Shown here piece after piece: positions 1 to 12,242 of a stretch of DNA of 64,000 bases. The stretch covers positions 1 to 64,000 of the forward strand of contig JADKAE010000024.1 in the NCBI GenBank assembly GCA_016715405.1. The letters are read 5' to 3'. This stretch comes from Saprospiraceae bacterium (lineage in GTDB: Bacteria > Bacteroidota > Bacteroidia > Chitinophagales > Saprospiraceae). The notes below the pieces were generated by a model. It saw only the letters and a program-made list of their open reading frames with translations. It did not search any database and was not told the origin of the DNA. Made by a program: the position numbers and the translations under genes. Position 1 is the first letter of the stretch, and the number at the start of each line of letters is the position of its first letter.

Positions 1-103
1 GTGCAATTCGCTCAACCCCAGTTGCTGCGACTGGGACGCTATTCATTAAGCCCTGCAACTAGATGCAGATTGTACCCATTTTCAAAAAGCTAAATTTCAG
101 AAA

Positions 104-3100
104 ATGAAAAAGTTATATATCTTCCTTCTACTGGCATTGTCAACGCAACTCCATGCCCAGTTTGAAAAATATACGGTAGCCTCGAAGAAAACTGGCCTAC
201 GGTAGTAAAAGCTTTTAACAACGGCGTTTACGGGGCCGGGCATAAGCCAGGGATCGGCGGTGCAGAGTTTGCCACCTTCACCAAATTTGACATTAATACC
301 GGCGCCATTATTTGGGAAAAATACTGAAATTGCAGACCCACATCACCGATTTCGACTACGAAGCTGCTACCGATGAGCTGTTGGTGGTGGGTTACACTTA
401 ATTTCCTTTTATCCACTCAGGATAATAATTCTTTTGTTTTTAAATAACCGGCGGCGGGACGCCCGTGTTTTTCGCAGATATAACCAACCGGGGCGGGAGC
501 ATTTTAATCAAGAATTATACGGACATCCCAACCCCGCTGTGCCCGCCTTCCCTTACATAACAAACAAAACCCCCTTCCACCCTCCTCTTCAAGACGTAGT
601 GGTTTTGTTCAATATGGATATCAACGGTACAGTCAACTGGGCAAAAGAATACGCCTACTCCAACCCTACCGATTTGACGAATTTCACCGCGGCCTGTTCG
701 CTTACGGAAGCGACGGGATCCTTACCGGCAATGTAACCAATAACGACGGCGCACTGGTGAGGGTAAACGGCACAACGGGCGTGGTGAGCAACGCCTATCG
801 CTATCCCAATAACCTGGACATCTATGACGGCATCGAACTGCAAAACGGATTTTTGATGATCGTGGGAGAAGATTTTGCCAATAACCAGGCTTTCATCATT
901 ACGCTGAACCCCGCCTTTACTTCCCGCATCAGGCGGTTTTCCAGTTTGCGTTTTAGTAATATTATTAATTTTAAAGATGTATGGCAGGATCAATTTGGCA
1001 AGTTTTGTTAGTTGGCGAAAGCAAAAACATAGCCCTTCGCTGACAAAACTACCAGGTTGTTCACAAGATCAACTACTTTTCGCTTGCCGGCATAGTTAAC
1101 CTGTCGGTTGACTGGGCCAGATACCTGGAAGACCTTGGCAAGGAGAGTCGACTTATGGCAACGGCGTAATATCAGCAACGCCCACTCACAACCGGATCTT
1201 TTACGCTGATGCGCGGGTACAGAATCCATCCCAGTACGGAAGCTGGGATATGCTCGTAGGTAATTATGATCTCGACCTGGGATTTCCATCCAGTTGTGTG
1301 TTTGATTTCCTGAAGACTCCACGGCCATACCTATTACGCCGATCAACATAACGGTAAGCGACCAGCCTATTAACTCGACGTTTAATTCGCCGCCGATTAT
1401 CAACCCATTGATGTCAGGGGCTATCGATTTTGTACAGCTCAGCCGCCTTTGTCCCGTGATTTCACGTGGACTACGAGCAACTGCTTCCAGGTGAATTTTG
1501 ACGCGAGTTGCTCCCAACCCCGTTCCCGGCACGTATTCTTATCAATGGATTTCCTTTGTGACGGCGGTGTGCCGGATCTGGTAACCAACAACCCGATAGC
1601 CTTCACTTATCCTTGTGGCGGAGGCGTTTATACTGCCTGTGTGATCATCACCGACCCCTTCGGCAACGTTTGTGAAGTAGCGTACACCATCACCGTGCCC
1701 AGCCACTTGCTGCGGGCAGGGTAAATTCCACCATGATAACCTGCGGCAGTAATCCCAACGAATACAACTATAGTGTCACCATCAGCAATCCGCTGGCTCC
1801 CACGGCTTGCGCGTGCACCGTGACGGCTTCGGCACAGGGGTAACGCTGGGGCCGTATACTTGCAACTCCACTGCGAGCAGTATAACCATCACGGGTACAG
1901 CCTTGTTTACAACGCCTATCGTGCCGCTCAGCCTGAACCTCAGCGTACAGACCAGTTGTATTTGTCCGGGTACCAACCTGTTCTGCTTCCGCATATCGCC
2001 CGTATCCATACCGACTATATGTTGCAAAACGATAGCTGTAGCCGACCATGTGGTGCGTAAAGACGACGTAAGCTACGACGTGCCGATACAGGTGACCAAC
2101 TGGTCTTCCGCTGAACAACATCTCGCAGGTGAGCTGGTACGTATTGCCAAAACCGGCGATATCGGAATATGCCCCAACCACTGGGGCGGTACACCTTACC
2201 ACAGGATAACTTCACCAACGTATTTCGGAAACCCCCTTCATTTGAACCCCAAAACCTCAAACCGATCTGTGCGTATACGTCATCGCATCTCAACGATTGG
2301 GCCTTGTATGATGCTCACTTCCAATATTGCCATGGTGACCTTGTGCGCGCCCAGCACTTGTGATATTACAGGTATCGACACTTGTTATACGGGCACGCCC
2401 ATCATACCGGGTTTGCTTACACTCAACTTGAATTCGCCGGCAAATGCCTGTCCGCCCACTATCGACTGGTACGATCCCAACGGCATGCACGTGCGCAGCG
2501 GGCCCGGCCCTTACCAGCCCACGCGGGCCCTATCGATGGCCAACCCGGCGAATTGTTTTGAAGACTTCTTCTACACCGTGCGCATCACCGACGAATGCGG
2601 GCAGGGCGACTGCCAGGCGCGTATCAGGTTGTGCTGTCTGACTGCCGCCGTGGGTACTGCGGGCGATGGATCCTCTCCTGGAGTCGCAGCCGTTTTGCCC
2701 AGGCGAAGATGCCACCCTCAAGTTTACGCCCACATGCGCCGGCGCTCCGCCCAAGTGGAGCTGGTACTTCGGGATTGCGTGGGCGGACCTCCGCCGCGAT
2801 CCCCAATACGGGAATCATGAACCCCACTTTCAACACCAACAACCATACCAGTCGGGTTGGTACATCGTAGAAGTTAAGCAATGGCGTTTGTCCGCCTGGA
2901 GCGGGTGGAATACAAGATTGAGGTAAAAGACCCCGTCAGCATCGTCAATTTCACCGCCGTACCCGATCCCCGCGTAGAACTTTATGTAGATCTCGTCCGT
3001 TGATTTTACGCCCCAGACCATTCAGGGCTGCGGCACGTCCTGCACTTGCACCTATACCGCAGAATGGTACCAAAACGGCTTTTTGATTGGCACTACCCAG

Positions 3101-3822
3101 ACAAACTTACCTGGCAGCTACTTTTACCTGGACCGGCACGCCGCTCACCGGCAATTACTACGCGGTGGTAAAAGACGACTGCTGCCTCTCCATTAACACG
3201 GCGACCACCTGGCCCATCGCCATTGAATTCCGCCGCGCCGGTGATCTTGGGTCCTTGTTTGACCTGCGACAACGGCCCGGTCACTTTGATGGCCGCTATG
3301 GTATTACCGCCCAATAAACCTTGTCCAGTCATCTGCACTTACACCTGGTACGACGCCGTATTCGATGTGACAAACGGCGTTTGGGTTCCCGATCAGCCGA
3401 TTGGAACGATGTCGTCCCTAACGGTGACAACCGGCGGGATCTATTTTCTGGAATCGGACTGCAATGGCTGTATTAAGATTACGCAATTCCACCTGTTGCC
3501 CTGCCAGAGCGGGCAGCTCAACGCTCGCTCGGAATGCGGGATCGTGTCAGTGGAAGAATTACTACCAAAAGAAGAAACCCCCATTCGTTTGTACCCCAAT
3601 CCGGCCACCGGCAATATAGCGGTAGAATGGCTGGGCCCCGAACCCCGCGATACGAGGTTAATACTCATCAACTCCACTGGCGCGGTACTGAGCACCATCG
3701 ACGTACCCGACCAGTCCGGGTTGATAATGATCGATCTGGCTGATTTGCCGGCGGGTATGTATTTTATAAAAATTGAATCGGCGGGCGGGCAATTGAATGT
3801 GGCGAAGATTGTAAAAAATTGA
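104..3822 (+). pseudogene. Giant T9SS-sorted secreted protein, frame broken many times
   Basis: An ATG at 104 opens a clear signal peptide (MKKLYIFLLLALSTQLHAQ), but the frame is lost within about 35 codons and again many times before 3822. Readable pieces lie at about 434-736, 757-1011, 1449-1724, 1807-2820 and 3223-3822. The N-terminal part resembles the propeller-like segments of the next gene (phrases such as LLVVGYT and FLMIVGEDF); the middle is cysteine-rich with Ig/PKD-like pieces. The last 80 residues are a typical type A T9SS sorting domain (IRLYPNP..., DLPAGMYFIKIES...), so the protein would be exported by Sec and anchored or released by T9SS. It is a tandem paralogue of the gene starting at 3844. 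Break density is higher than in any other gene here, so I cannot tell a real pseudogene from poor sequence near a contig end. Function beyond secretion is unknown. Confidence 0.75.
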
Positions 3823-3843
3823 AGACCTTAAAATTCAAATAAA

Positions 3844-6800
3844 ATGAAAAACGCACACCTATTCCTCAGGCTATTAGCTTTCGCTGGCGCTTACCCTCTC
3901 GGCAGTTGTCGCTGATGCCCAATTCCAGCGTATATACGGTAATGGGCAGGATAATTATTTCAATAAAGTGGTTCCTTACATCCAGGATATGTACGTATTG
4001 GGAAGCGATGACGGCCACGCCACCGTATCCCGCATATCCTCCACAGGGCAGTTGATCTGGTCATATAAACTCCTCACGCCTTCTGCGCTGACTGATGCAG
4101 CCGTGGACCCAAACGGCAACCTATTTGTGGTAGGCTTCACGTTACCTGCCAACAATACCAATAAAAGCATTTTTGGCCGTATTTACTCCGTTTGGGGGCC
4201 TTACCCAACTGGACACCCATGACTGGGGCGGGGGTTTGAGGCCTGCATAGCCTGAAGCTTCACCAACTCATACTGCAGAAGCGATTAATACCCAGTAATC
4301 AGATGATGTCATACTCCTGGATGTAGACATTAACGGCACAGTGACTAAGGCTGATATGTACGGTGGCCCTGGCGCCCATGGCTTTTACCAGGCGCTCGAA
4401 GTGACGCCCAACGGCATACTCATGGCCGGCAGCAACGGCGGTCCGGGGGATTCTCTTCGACTTTTGCTCAATTTTATTACTGCGGTGCAAGACCCTTCGC
4501 CATCTGTATTTACCGACTTGCACTATACCGCCAACGGCGAAATACTCGCGGTGGGCAACTCCCAATCATCGGGGCTGCCGGCTCTTATGCGGTTTGATGC
4601 CAACCTCCTCCCCATCTGGACCAGGCAGGTAAGTGGGCTGAATTCCATCGAACAGGTGGTAGAAGACCCTGCAAACGGCGATATTTACGTAGTCGGCACG
4701 GGCAATTTTGCCGGGATGAACCGGGCGGTAGTTATAAAATTAATGACAACGGCGGCTCGCCAATTCCAATATGGACCAAATACCTGGAAAACGGTGAAAC
4801 AGGCTACGTCGGCGGCGCCATTGCTCTGTTGCCCAACAACAAAATCGCCTTCGTGGACGGGAGGAGGGCAATCCCAACAGCCTGGGCCAAGACGACGCTT
4901 TTGGGTGTTACCGGCCTTGATATGAACTCTTATTGCACCGATTCGAGTGTAGTGACGCTCACTGCTTACTCGCCTTTTTTGAAGGTCCCGACTTACGTAC
5001 CTGGACAGCGTCACGCCTGTGTTTTGCACGGCAACCGATGCGAGCGGTTACACTACTTCCTGCACTTTCAACGTAACGGTTGAAAAAATGCCATACGACA
5101 GCATGCAGCCGCCTGCAAATCTATCGCCGGAGGGCCATTTTGACCGAGTCCGCGACCGCTTTGGCAATCCCTACCGCCTGAGTGAAATACAGATTCCGGA
5201 AACTATGAACGGCAACTTACTGTGTGTCAATTCGGGGTATTTCAACCTTTATTTTGAACCGGGTTGCGGTATGGAAGGCAATACACAGGACGAACAAGAC
5301 CGGCGAGATGTGCTTTGCCAGTTATTTTCCGACCTGTCGGCATTTATCGTGCCTGCTAACCCGGCCACAAAGGTCAATATCTGGATTCGCGACATAGCCC
5401 AAATCATAACATCCCCGGCAACAAGTGGTTATCTGGGGTTGGCCACCTCGTATTACGTTATGCCGGCGGGTGCGCCCAACATAGGCGGTTTAGTTGACGG
5501 GCAGGTGTGGAAAACAATCAATTCAGGGGTTGACGCTTATACCGGAGTCACTTCGCCACTTGCTAACATAGGTGGAGCAGGGGCTGGTTTCTATCACGGG
5601 TTTATGGCCTTCAATTTTTCCAATCCGAATATTACTTGGCATGATCTTCCCCTTTCTGCTGCTCCCGGCTTTACCTTTTTTGATTTATATTCGGTAGCTC
5701 TGCACGAGGCGACTCATGCGCTTGGATTTGCTTCCTTGATCAATTTTACCGGACAATCGGGATTGGCCCCGCAATTTGCCAAATATTACACCCGCTACGA
5801 TTCCTATTTGCGCAATGCTTCCAGCTCTTCCTTTCCGCTTATCGTCAATTCGGGGCCTTGTTCGTTGTATGATTATCAATTTAATTACCAGCAAGTCAAT
5901 ACCAGCGAATTGCAGCCGGGCCAAGGCGGTGGCGGTTGCAACTTCAACAATACAATTTGCGCTACGGCTATTAAATTTGCGGGTAGTGTCAACCAAAAAG
6001 TATTTACGCCAAATTGCTTTAAATCAGGCAGTTCGCTGAGTCACCTCGAAGACGTATGCCGCGTACCTGTTGCGCAACCCAACGACCAATACTATGTGAT
6101 GTCCAATGCCAATGACCGGGGCCCCAACTTCACGAAGCGTTACCTAAAACCTGAAGAAAGACAAGTGCTTTGCGATTTAGGTTATAAGATCAATTCCGTA
6201 TACGCTCCAGGGCAGCCTTATTCGCACAATTACAACGTCAGCGCCTGCAATCCCATTACCGTTGCCGGCGTTAACGACGGCATTGGCTCCAATGGCACGT
6301 ATACTTACATGACTAATATTAACACGCCGATTACAATTAGCAATGCACTGGCAAACGACCATCAGGCGCTTTCCATGGAGTGTGTGCAGATTGTATTTGG
6401 AGGTGGTTCGCTAAGCGGCATAACCGGCTCTTCTTTTACTTACACTGCTACAACTTCCGGCGTCAAGCTGCTTCGTTATGTGCCTGCAAACGGCGCCATT
6501 AAGGGGAATATTACCTATATCTATATTTTGATAAAAAGCCCAGGGTGTGCGCCGGATATTTGCAATATGGTATCCAACGGCGGTTTTGAACAAGGCACCA
6601 ATTGTGGGTTGCTTTCTCCCGTAGGCGGTGCAATGATCGATTGCTGGTCTTCGCTGTCTTATTCTCCTGATCTTTTTAGCCGAAATTGCAATATACCTGG
6701 TTTACAATTGGGTGTTTCCACATACGGCAGCATACCGCCAATAGATTCGCACAATGGCACTCCCAACGATAAAATCATAGGATTATTCAAATCACTAGGG

Positions 6801-9800
6801 GAGCGGGTATCTCCCGCAGAAGCCGTACAAACGCAATTGCAGGTTCCGCTGATCAATGGCCAACAATACACCCTTTCCTTTTGGGCAAAAACCCACAACA
6901 ATATAAACGGATCTTCCAGCAATATTCCGGCGCTGCTCCAGTTTGCTTCGACTGTCAATTATCCGCTGGCGCATTTGCCGACTTACCCCGTCAATACTTT
7001 TCCGGTATTTTTTCCGGATGTGACGGTTCCGAACGACCATGCCTGGCATTTTTTCAGTCAAACGTTCACCTTTAACAGCGCTACGCCTCATTCCAATCTC
7101 TTAATTGCGTATTCTCCTGTGAATTTTCCTGCGGGTGTTACCCAGGCTTATGTTTTTCTTGATGACGTCAAACTTATCCAGACAGGCACGCCACTTACTT
7201 TCGCTCCTCCCACCCCGCTTTGCGTCAACGCGCCCATTGAAGACCTAAGCACGACTGTCTCCATTCCCGGAGGTACCTTTTCCGGGCCCGGCGTCAACGG
7301 TAATTTCTTCAATCCGGCAAATGCAGGAGTGGGAACCCATACGATCACCTACACCTACACCGACCCCAACGGCTGTGTCCAAATGATAAGCGCCGTCATC
7401 CAGGTAGCCTTGGGGCCGAATGTCAATTTCGCGCCGCCGTCACTTGTACCCATTTGTCTGAATGCGACCCCCATCGCCCTCAATGCCATTCCCTCGGGCG
7501 GTACCTTCTCAGGGCCTGGGGTTTTCTGCAACGGCCCTGCTTGCAGCTTTTATCCTGGCGCAGCGGGTGTAGGTACGCATACCCTCACGTATACCTACAC
7601 GGGCGGCGCCTGTCCCGTTTCGAAAACGACTACCGTGCAAGTAATAACTTGTGTTGACGTGTGCGAAGTGACGAATAATTGTCTGGCTTTCGACGGCATC
7701 AACGATTACGTCACCGTGCCCAACCCCTTGATTTCGCCTACACAGCAAAACAACTTCACTGTGGCATGCTGGTTTAGGGATGACCGCCAGCAGGCGCCAC
7801 CTGACAACTTCCTCTACCGCTTGTTCGGTCTTGGCTGGAACGGCCCCAGGTTTGAGGTAGGCGACCAGGACAATTTCCTCACTTTCTTCAGCTTGCAAAC
7901 AGGCATTGTACAATCCAACGTTAACATCCGCGACGGGCAGTGGCACCACGTGGCAGCCGTCAAAAACGGCAACTTTGTAACAATCTACCTCGACTGCGCC
8001 CCTGTAACCGGCATGGTCAACTTAAATGCCGGCAATTTCAACGGTACGGCTCAAAACTTCCACATCGGCGACTGGGCCGGCGGCGCCTCCAATCCCCGCT
8101 TCTGGCAAGGCCGCATCGATGAATTCAAGTTGTGGGACGGCGTTTTATCCGCCCCTCAGCTCTGCGATGAAAGGTTTTGTAGCCTCGACCCCAACAACGT
8201 CAACCTGCTCGTGCATTTCCCGCTAGACCAGTTTGTGACCAGTAGTACCTTGGCCGACAACGTCGTAGCCAGCGGTTTAGACGGCACGTTGACCAATTTC
8301 AACTACAACGGCGCTACTTCCGATTGGGTAGATAGGGGCCGCGACCTGCAGCCCGTGTGCAACCCCAATGCTTTTGTCTGGATCGAAGGTAATAATCGCC
8401 GCAACATCTCGGGTCGGTCGAAGGTATACGACAGCGATATCTTTACAGCAGGGCAGGAATATATTACAACCCCTCCGCCGCAACCTATATCAATCAACTA
8501 CCCGGTCTTCAGCCGACGCAGTCCCGACGGCAGCATCAAATGGCGTACTATACTGCCTGTGCAAGGTGTCATTAGCGACTTCATCCGCACTGACGAAGGT
8601 TGCTATTTGTTGGTGGGGTATACGCCCAATTTTGCCAACGGCAATCGCAGCTTTATCGCTCGCATCGACCACACCGGCGCCTTGGACTGGCTGCACGAAC
8701 ACGAATTTGGCGGCCGCGAATCGCTTAGCCGTATTATTCGAAGCGATAATCCGGATAATCCCTCGTTCCCTTACGTTGTATGTGGAATTGCCCGGAGCTT
8801 AAATGCCACAGGGCCTGGAAGTACCTACAACGACGTATTGCTCTTTACTATCGACAATCAGGGTACTATAGATTGGTTTAGCGAACTCGGTGATCTTGCC
8901 GGTTTTCCCACCAACGACTTTTTCAACGCCGATTTGATCAACTACCAGGGCGGTTATGCCCTTACGGGAACATACCTCAACAACTTCGGCGTTCAACAGC
9001 CGGTTGTTTACTATACCGACAATGCCGGCTTCCAACTGGCCACCTCCAGGCAATACCAAAGCGGTCTCAGCTTCCTCGACATCGAGCCGGCTGCTATCGG
9101 TAACGGTATGATCATCGGCGCCCAAACCAGCGGCGGCGACGCCGTGCTGGCCAAAGTAGACGCCAACGGCGCCCAGGTTTGGGCCCGGCAATTCCCGAAT
9201 ATGACCAACATCCGCAAACTGGTGGTGATGACCAACGGCGATATCTTTGCCCTCGGGCAACGCGACGCCACGAGCGGCCAATACCACAATGCCATCATCA
9301 AGGTGCGCGACCTGGGCAATAATGTGAGTGTGCTTTGGCAAAAACACGCCGAGCTTACTACGATTACAACGCCGCCCAATACGGAAAACAACTGGACGCC
9401 CGCCGACCTGATCTGGTATAGTGGCAAAATGTTCTTCTTCACTGATAGCCGGGTCAACAACTCTGTCGGCTTCGGCAGCGAAGACATCGGGGCAACACTC
9501 AACGAACTAGACCTGAGTCCCGATAATTGTCCGTTTACCAGAGAATTGACGGTTAACGCGCAAAACTTTACGCTCGTACCGGCCCAGATGCCGGCCCTGG
9601 GCAATGTGAGCGTAACCCCCGGACCGCCAACGATTAATACCAACTGGACGCCGCTTGTGCTTGCCAACAACGACCCCTGTATGTTGAATTGCCAGTGCGA
9701 ATTCGTCAACCTCCAATTCAGCAAAACAGGCCTATCCTTTCCAAACTGGTTAAAACCCGTTTCGGGTTGCGGCCTCGCGCCGGTAGCCTTGCCGGGATGC

Positions 9801-11222
9801 CCGGGCGAAATTGTCCCCATCCGATTCAGCGGAAGGCTCAAGTGCAAAGGCGGCTGCGGGTTTTCGGGACTCAGTTGGGCGGTTACCGGCCCCAACGGCG
9901 GGCCTGTGACTTCCGGCGCATCAAATACAGCCAATTTCTCCATTTCGTTAACGCTGGGCATGTTGCAAATCCCCGGCACGTATACCATCACCCTGAATGG
10001 ACAATGCGGCGGGGTAGCTTGTACCTGTGTTGTCCAGTTCACCGTGCCTCAATGCCCACCGCCCTGTACCTGCACACAGCCGGGCTTCAGCAATGCCGTC
10101 AACGGCGGATTCCAATGGGTGCAACTGCCCAACTGCAAGTTCCAACTAACGCCCAGGTACCTCGGCAGTGGCGACAATGTAACCTGGACAGTTACCCAAA
10201 CAGGTGGTAGCACTACAACCATTGCCGGCACCGTCGGCAATGCACTTGTCAACTACACCTTCCCCAACAGCGGCCAGTATATAGTCTGTATGACCGTGCA
10301 GCGAATCGACCCCCTCGGCAATATTTGCCAGGCCACGCGTTGCCAGACCCTGAACGTCGATTGCAGCCTCCTGGCCCATTCACCCGGCGACCTGGGATCC
10401 CGCGACAATCCCTGTGATGAATCCGTGGTACAAAACGGGGGCTTCACCGAGGGCGCCGAAGCGGGCGGTCTGGCCGAAGAAGGCTTGCTTGAGCAATGGG
10501 ACTACTCGGCCGGCAACCCCGAGATATCGCTTGAAGCCGGCAAACTCGACACCAACTTAGTGCGCTTGCGCGGCAACGGCGGCTTCGCCGACCTACTCTT
10601 CCAGGATTCGCTAAGCCTTATAGCTCACGACAGCCTGTCCTTTAGCATCGCCCTGCGGCCCAACCCCGCTTTGGTGCTACCAGGTACCGAACTGGTTGTG
10701 CGCTTGTCGGCACAAAGACAAGATAACGTTCCCTGCGACGAGATCAACTGCATCGAACTCATGCGACTCCCCATACCGGAACTTGAAATGCCCGTCTGGC
10801 TCACAGCCGGCAGTTTTGTCAACCTGGGCGCCGAAGTATTGCCCTACCTGACCGTCCACGTCGAAAATCCATTTTTTGACGACGACGTGGCCCTGCAATC
10901 GGTGATAGACATTGACAATATCTGCCTGAGCGGTACAGAAATCATAATATCCACCGAACAACCTGATGTAACTGCGCGCAATATCCGCTTGTATCCCAAC
11001 CCCAACACCGGCCAATTCACCCTCGACTGGCAGGGCGCGCCCTGGCCGGAAGGCCGGGTAGAGATCGCCGGCCCGCTGGGGCAGGCGCTGCGCTCCTTCG
11101 CTGTACCTGAAGGCGCTTCGCAGATGGAAGTACAAATCGCCGATTTGCCGGCGGGGATGTATTTTGTGAAAATGCTATCAGCTGGACGGTTGGTGAAGGT
11201 GATGAAAGTAGTGAAGAGGTAG
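3844..11222 (+). CDS. Giant T9SS-sorted multidomain protein with HExxH metalloprotease module
   Basis: ATG 3844 begins a signal peptide that loses frame near 3890; reading continues in pieces at 3968-4222 and 4341-4925, then in one open frame of 2067 codons from 5019. Seen in order: propeller-like repeats (3.97-4.8 kb), an HYR-like strand near 5.0 kb, a zinc-protease signature HEATHALGF with first His at residue 229 of the long frame and a candidate Met-turn YVMS at residue 361, a galactose-binding-like segment (6.56-7.19 kb), two TFSGPGV-type Ig-like repeats (7.2-7.65 kb), a LamG/jelly-roll domain (about residues 887-1049), a second propeller (8.5-9.5 kb) and a T9SS sorting domain (about 1989-2067). 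HExxH plus Met-turn suggests a metzincin-like secreted peptidase; substrate unknown. The N-terminal breaks are probably sequence errors. A terminator follows the stop at once. Confidence 0.85.
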
Positions 11223-11230
11223 TTATCCGT

Positions 11231-11284
11231 TCTCGGTTGTCTGTTATCAGTTTGAAACTGGTAACGGACAACCGAGATTTTTTT
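11231..11284 (+). terminator. Rho-independent terminator
   Basis: A 23-bp stem (arms 11231-11253 and 11255-11277, two mismatches that would be G-U pairs in RNA) is followed by a run of seven T. It starts 8 bp after the stop of the giant T9SS gene and should end its transcript. The arms use the word GGTTGTC, which recurs in other intergenic hairpins of this window. Confidence 0.85.
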
Positions 11285-11334
11285 AGCTCAGTCCTTGCAA
11301 GGTTTTCCCACGTACCCCCCCCATGGCCCCGTTC

Positions 11335-11369
11335 AGACCTTACAAGGTTTTCGAAACCTTGTAAGGTCT
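11335..11369. repeat. Perfect 16-bp inverted repeat
   Basis: Arms 11335-11350 and 11354-11369 are exact reverse complements separated by TCG. The word CCTTACAAGGTTT reads on both strands, so it could be a bidirectional terminator tail or a REP-like element. The 365 bp between here and the next gene hold no other convincing gene. Confidence 0.75.
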
Positions 11370-11610
11370 TTCCAGGGCAAAACGGGGCACTCCTCGCCAA
11401 ATCCCATCAATTACCCACTGGATTTTATTTATAGTTGACACTATCAGCTGTGTGTTTTCTTGCCCCGGTAGGCAGGTGCACGACTGCGGCTACATGTACC
11501 GGTACCTGTCCAGATATTAACACGATAACCATTATTTTACAAAAACCAAGCCAATGACAGTCGCAACCAACATCCAAATTTAAGACAATTATGCCCCCTT
11601 TTTTATCAGC

Positions 11611-11707
11611 ATCAGAATCCTCAGAATTTCAGGATTTTCAGAATGGAGATTTCTTATTTTTGGGGAAGCAACAATTCTGTAAATTCTCAAATTCTGAAAA
11701 TTCTGAT
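11611..11707. repeat. Long hairpin upstream of GxxExxY gene
   Basis: Two 34-nt arms (11611-11644 and 11674-11707) pair at about 29 positions around a 29-nt loop. They are built from the words CAGAATTTCAGGATTTTCAG and its complement. The hairpin ends 8 bp before the ATG of the GxxExxY gene; similar hairpins lie just after that gene and at 40.7 and 44.8 kb. Confidence 0.8.
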
Positions 11708-11715
11708 ACCTGGCC

Positions 11716-12090
11716 ATGATCAACGACCCCCTCACCTACGCCATCATCGGCTGCGCCATGAAAGTACACAATACGCTGGGGCCGGGATTTCAGGAATTAA
11801 TCTACCAGCGCTGTCTGGCTATTGAATTGGAGCGCGCCGGCATTAGATTCCTGCGCGAATCGCCCCGAACGATTTATTACGACAACATAAATGTAGGTAC
11901 CCGCCGGGCAGATTTTGTAGTTGAAAATCAAGTGGTGTTAGAAATAAAAGCCAATAAAGGCCTCGAAGATGTGCATTTGGCGCAAGCCAAAAATTATGTA
12001 GTCGCCTATGATTTTGCCAGAGGTTTGCTCATCAATTTCGGGGCGAAAAGCCTGGAGTATAAGCTGCTGTTCAATCCTAAATACCAATGA
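11716..12090 (+). CDS. GxxExxY family protein (PD-(D/E)XK nuclease fold)
   Basis: A 124-residue protein with the family-defining motif as GFQELIY at residues 24-30. Further on, RRADFVVENQVVLEIKA supplies a candidate nuclease core: D66, E76 and K78, the PD-(D/E)XK arrangement of PDDEXK_3 proteins. Length is normal for the family. The biological role of GxxExxY proteins is not settled; nuclease activity is inferred from the motif. It stands alone between two long hairpins made of the same words, with no partner gene, an arrangement that suggests a small mobile or selfish unit. ATG 11716 is the only sensible start, 8 bp after the upstream hairpin. Confidence 0.9.
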   Translation: MINDPLTYAIIGCAMKVHNTLGPGFQELIYQRCLAIELERAGIRFLRESPRTIYYDNINVGTRRADFVVENQVVLEIKANKGLEDVHLAQAKNYVVAYDFARGLLINFGAKSLEYKLLFNPKYQ

Positions 12091-12179
12091 TCAGGATTTC
12101 AGGATTTTCAGGATTTCCAGAATGAACACATACGGTGTAATACCAATCCAGAAAATCCTGAAATCCTGTGAATTCTGAT
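12089..12179. repeat. Long hairpin downstream of GxxExxY gene
   Basis: Imperfect inverted repeat with arms about 12089-12123 and 12146-12179, built from CAGGATTTTCAGGATTT words, beginning at the stop codon of the GxxExxY gene. It mirrors the hairpin before that gene and could act as a terminator or as a boundary of a mobile unit. Confidence 0.7.
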
Positions 12180-12242
12180 GCTGGCAACCTGGCCATAAAT
12201 AAGTCCACACGGCAGAGCACCGGCCAATATCCCCATCCTCAT

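Noticed and set aside
1..103. Gene or regulatory site at the left edge
   Set aside because: Only a small CCCAGT/ACTGGG inverted repeat is visible; too weak to call.
7509..10042. Long minus-strand frames opposite the giant T9SS gene (for example 9011-10042)
   Set aside because: They are complementary shadows of a gene with strong domain evidence and have no domain character of their own.
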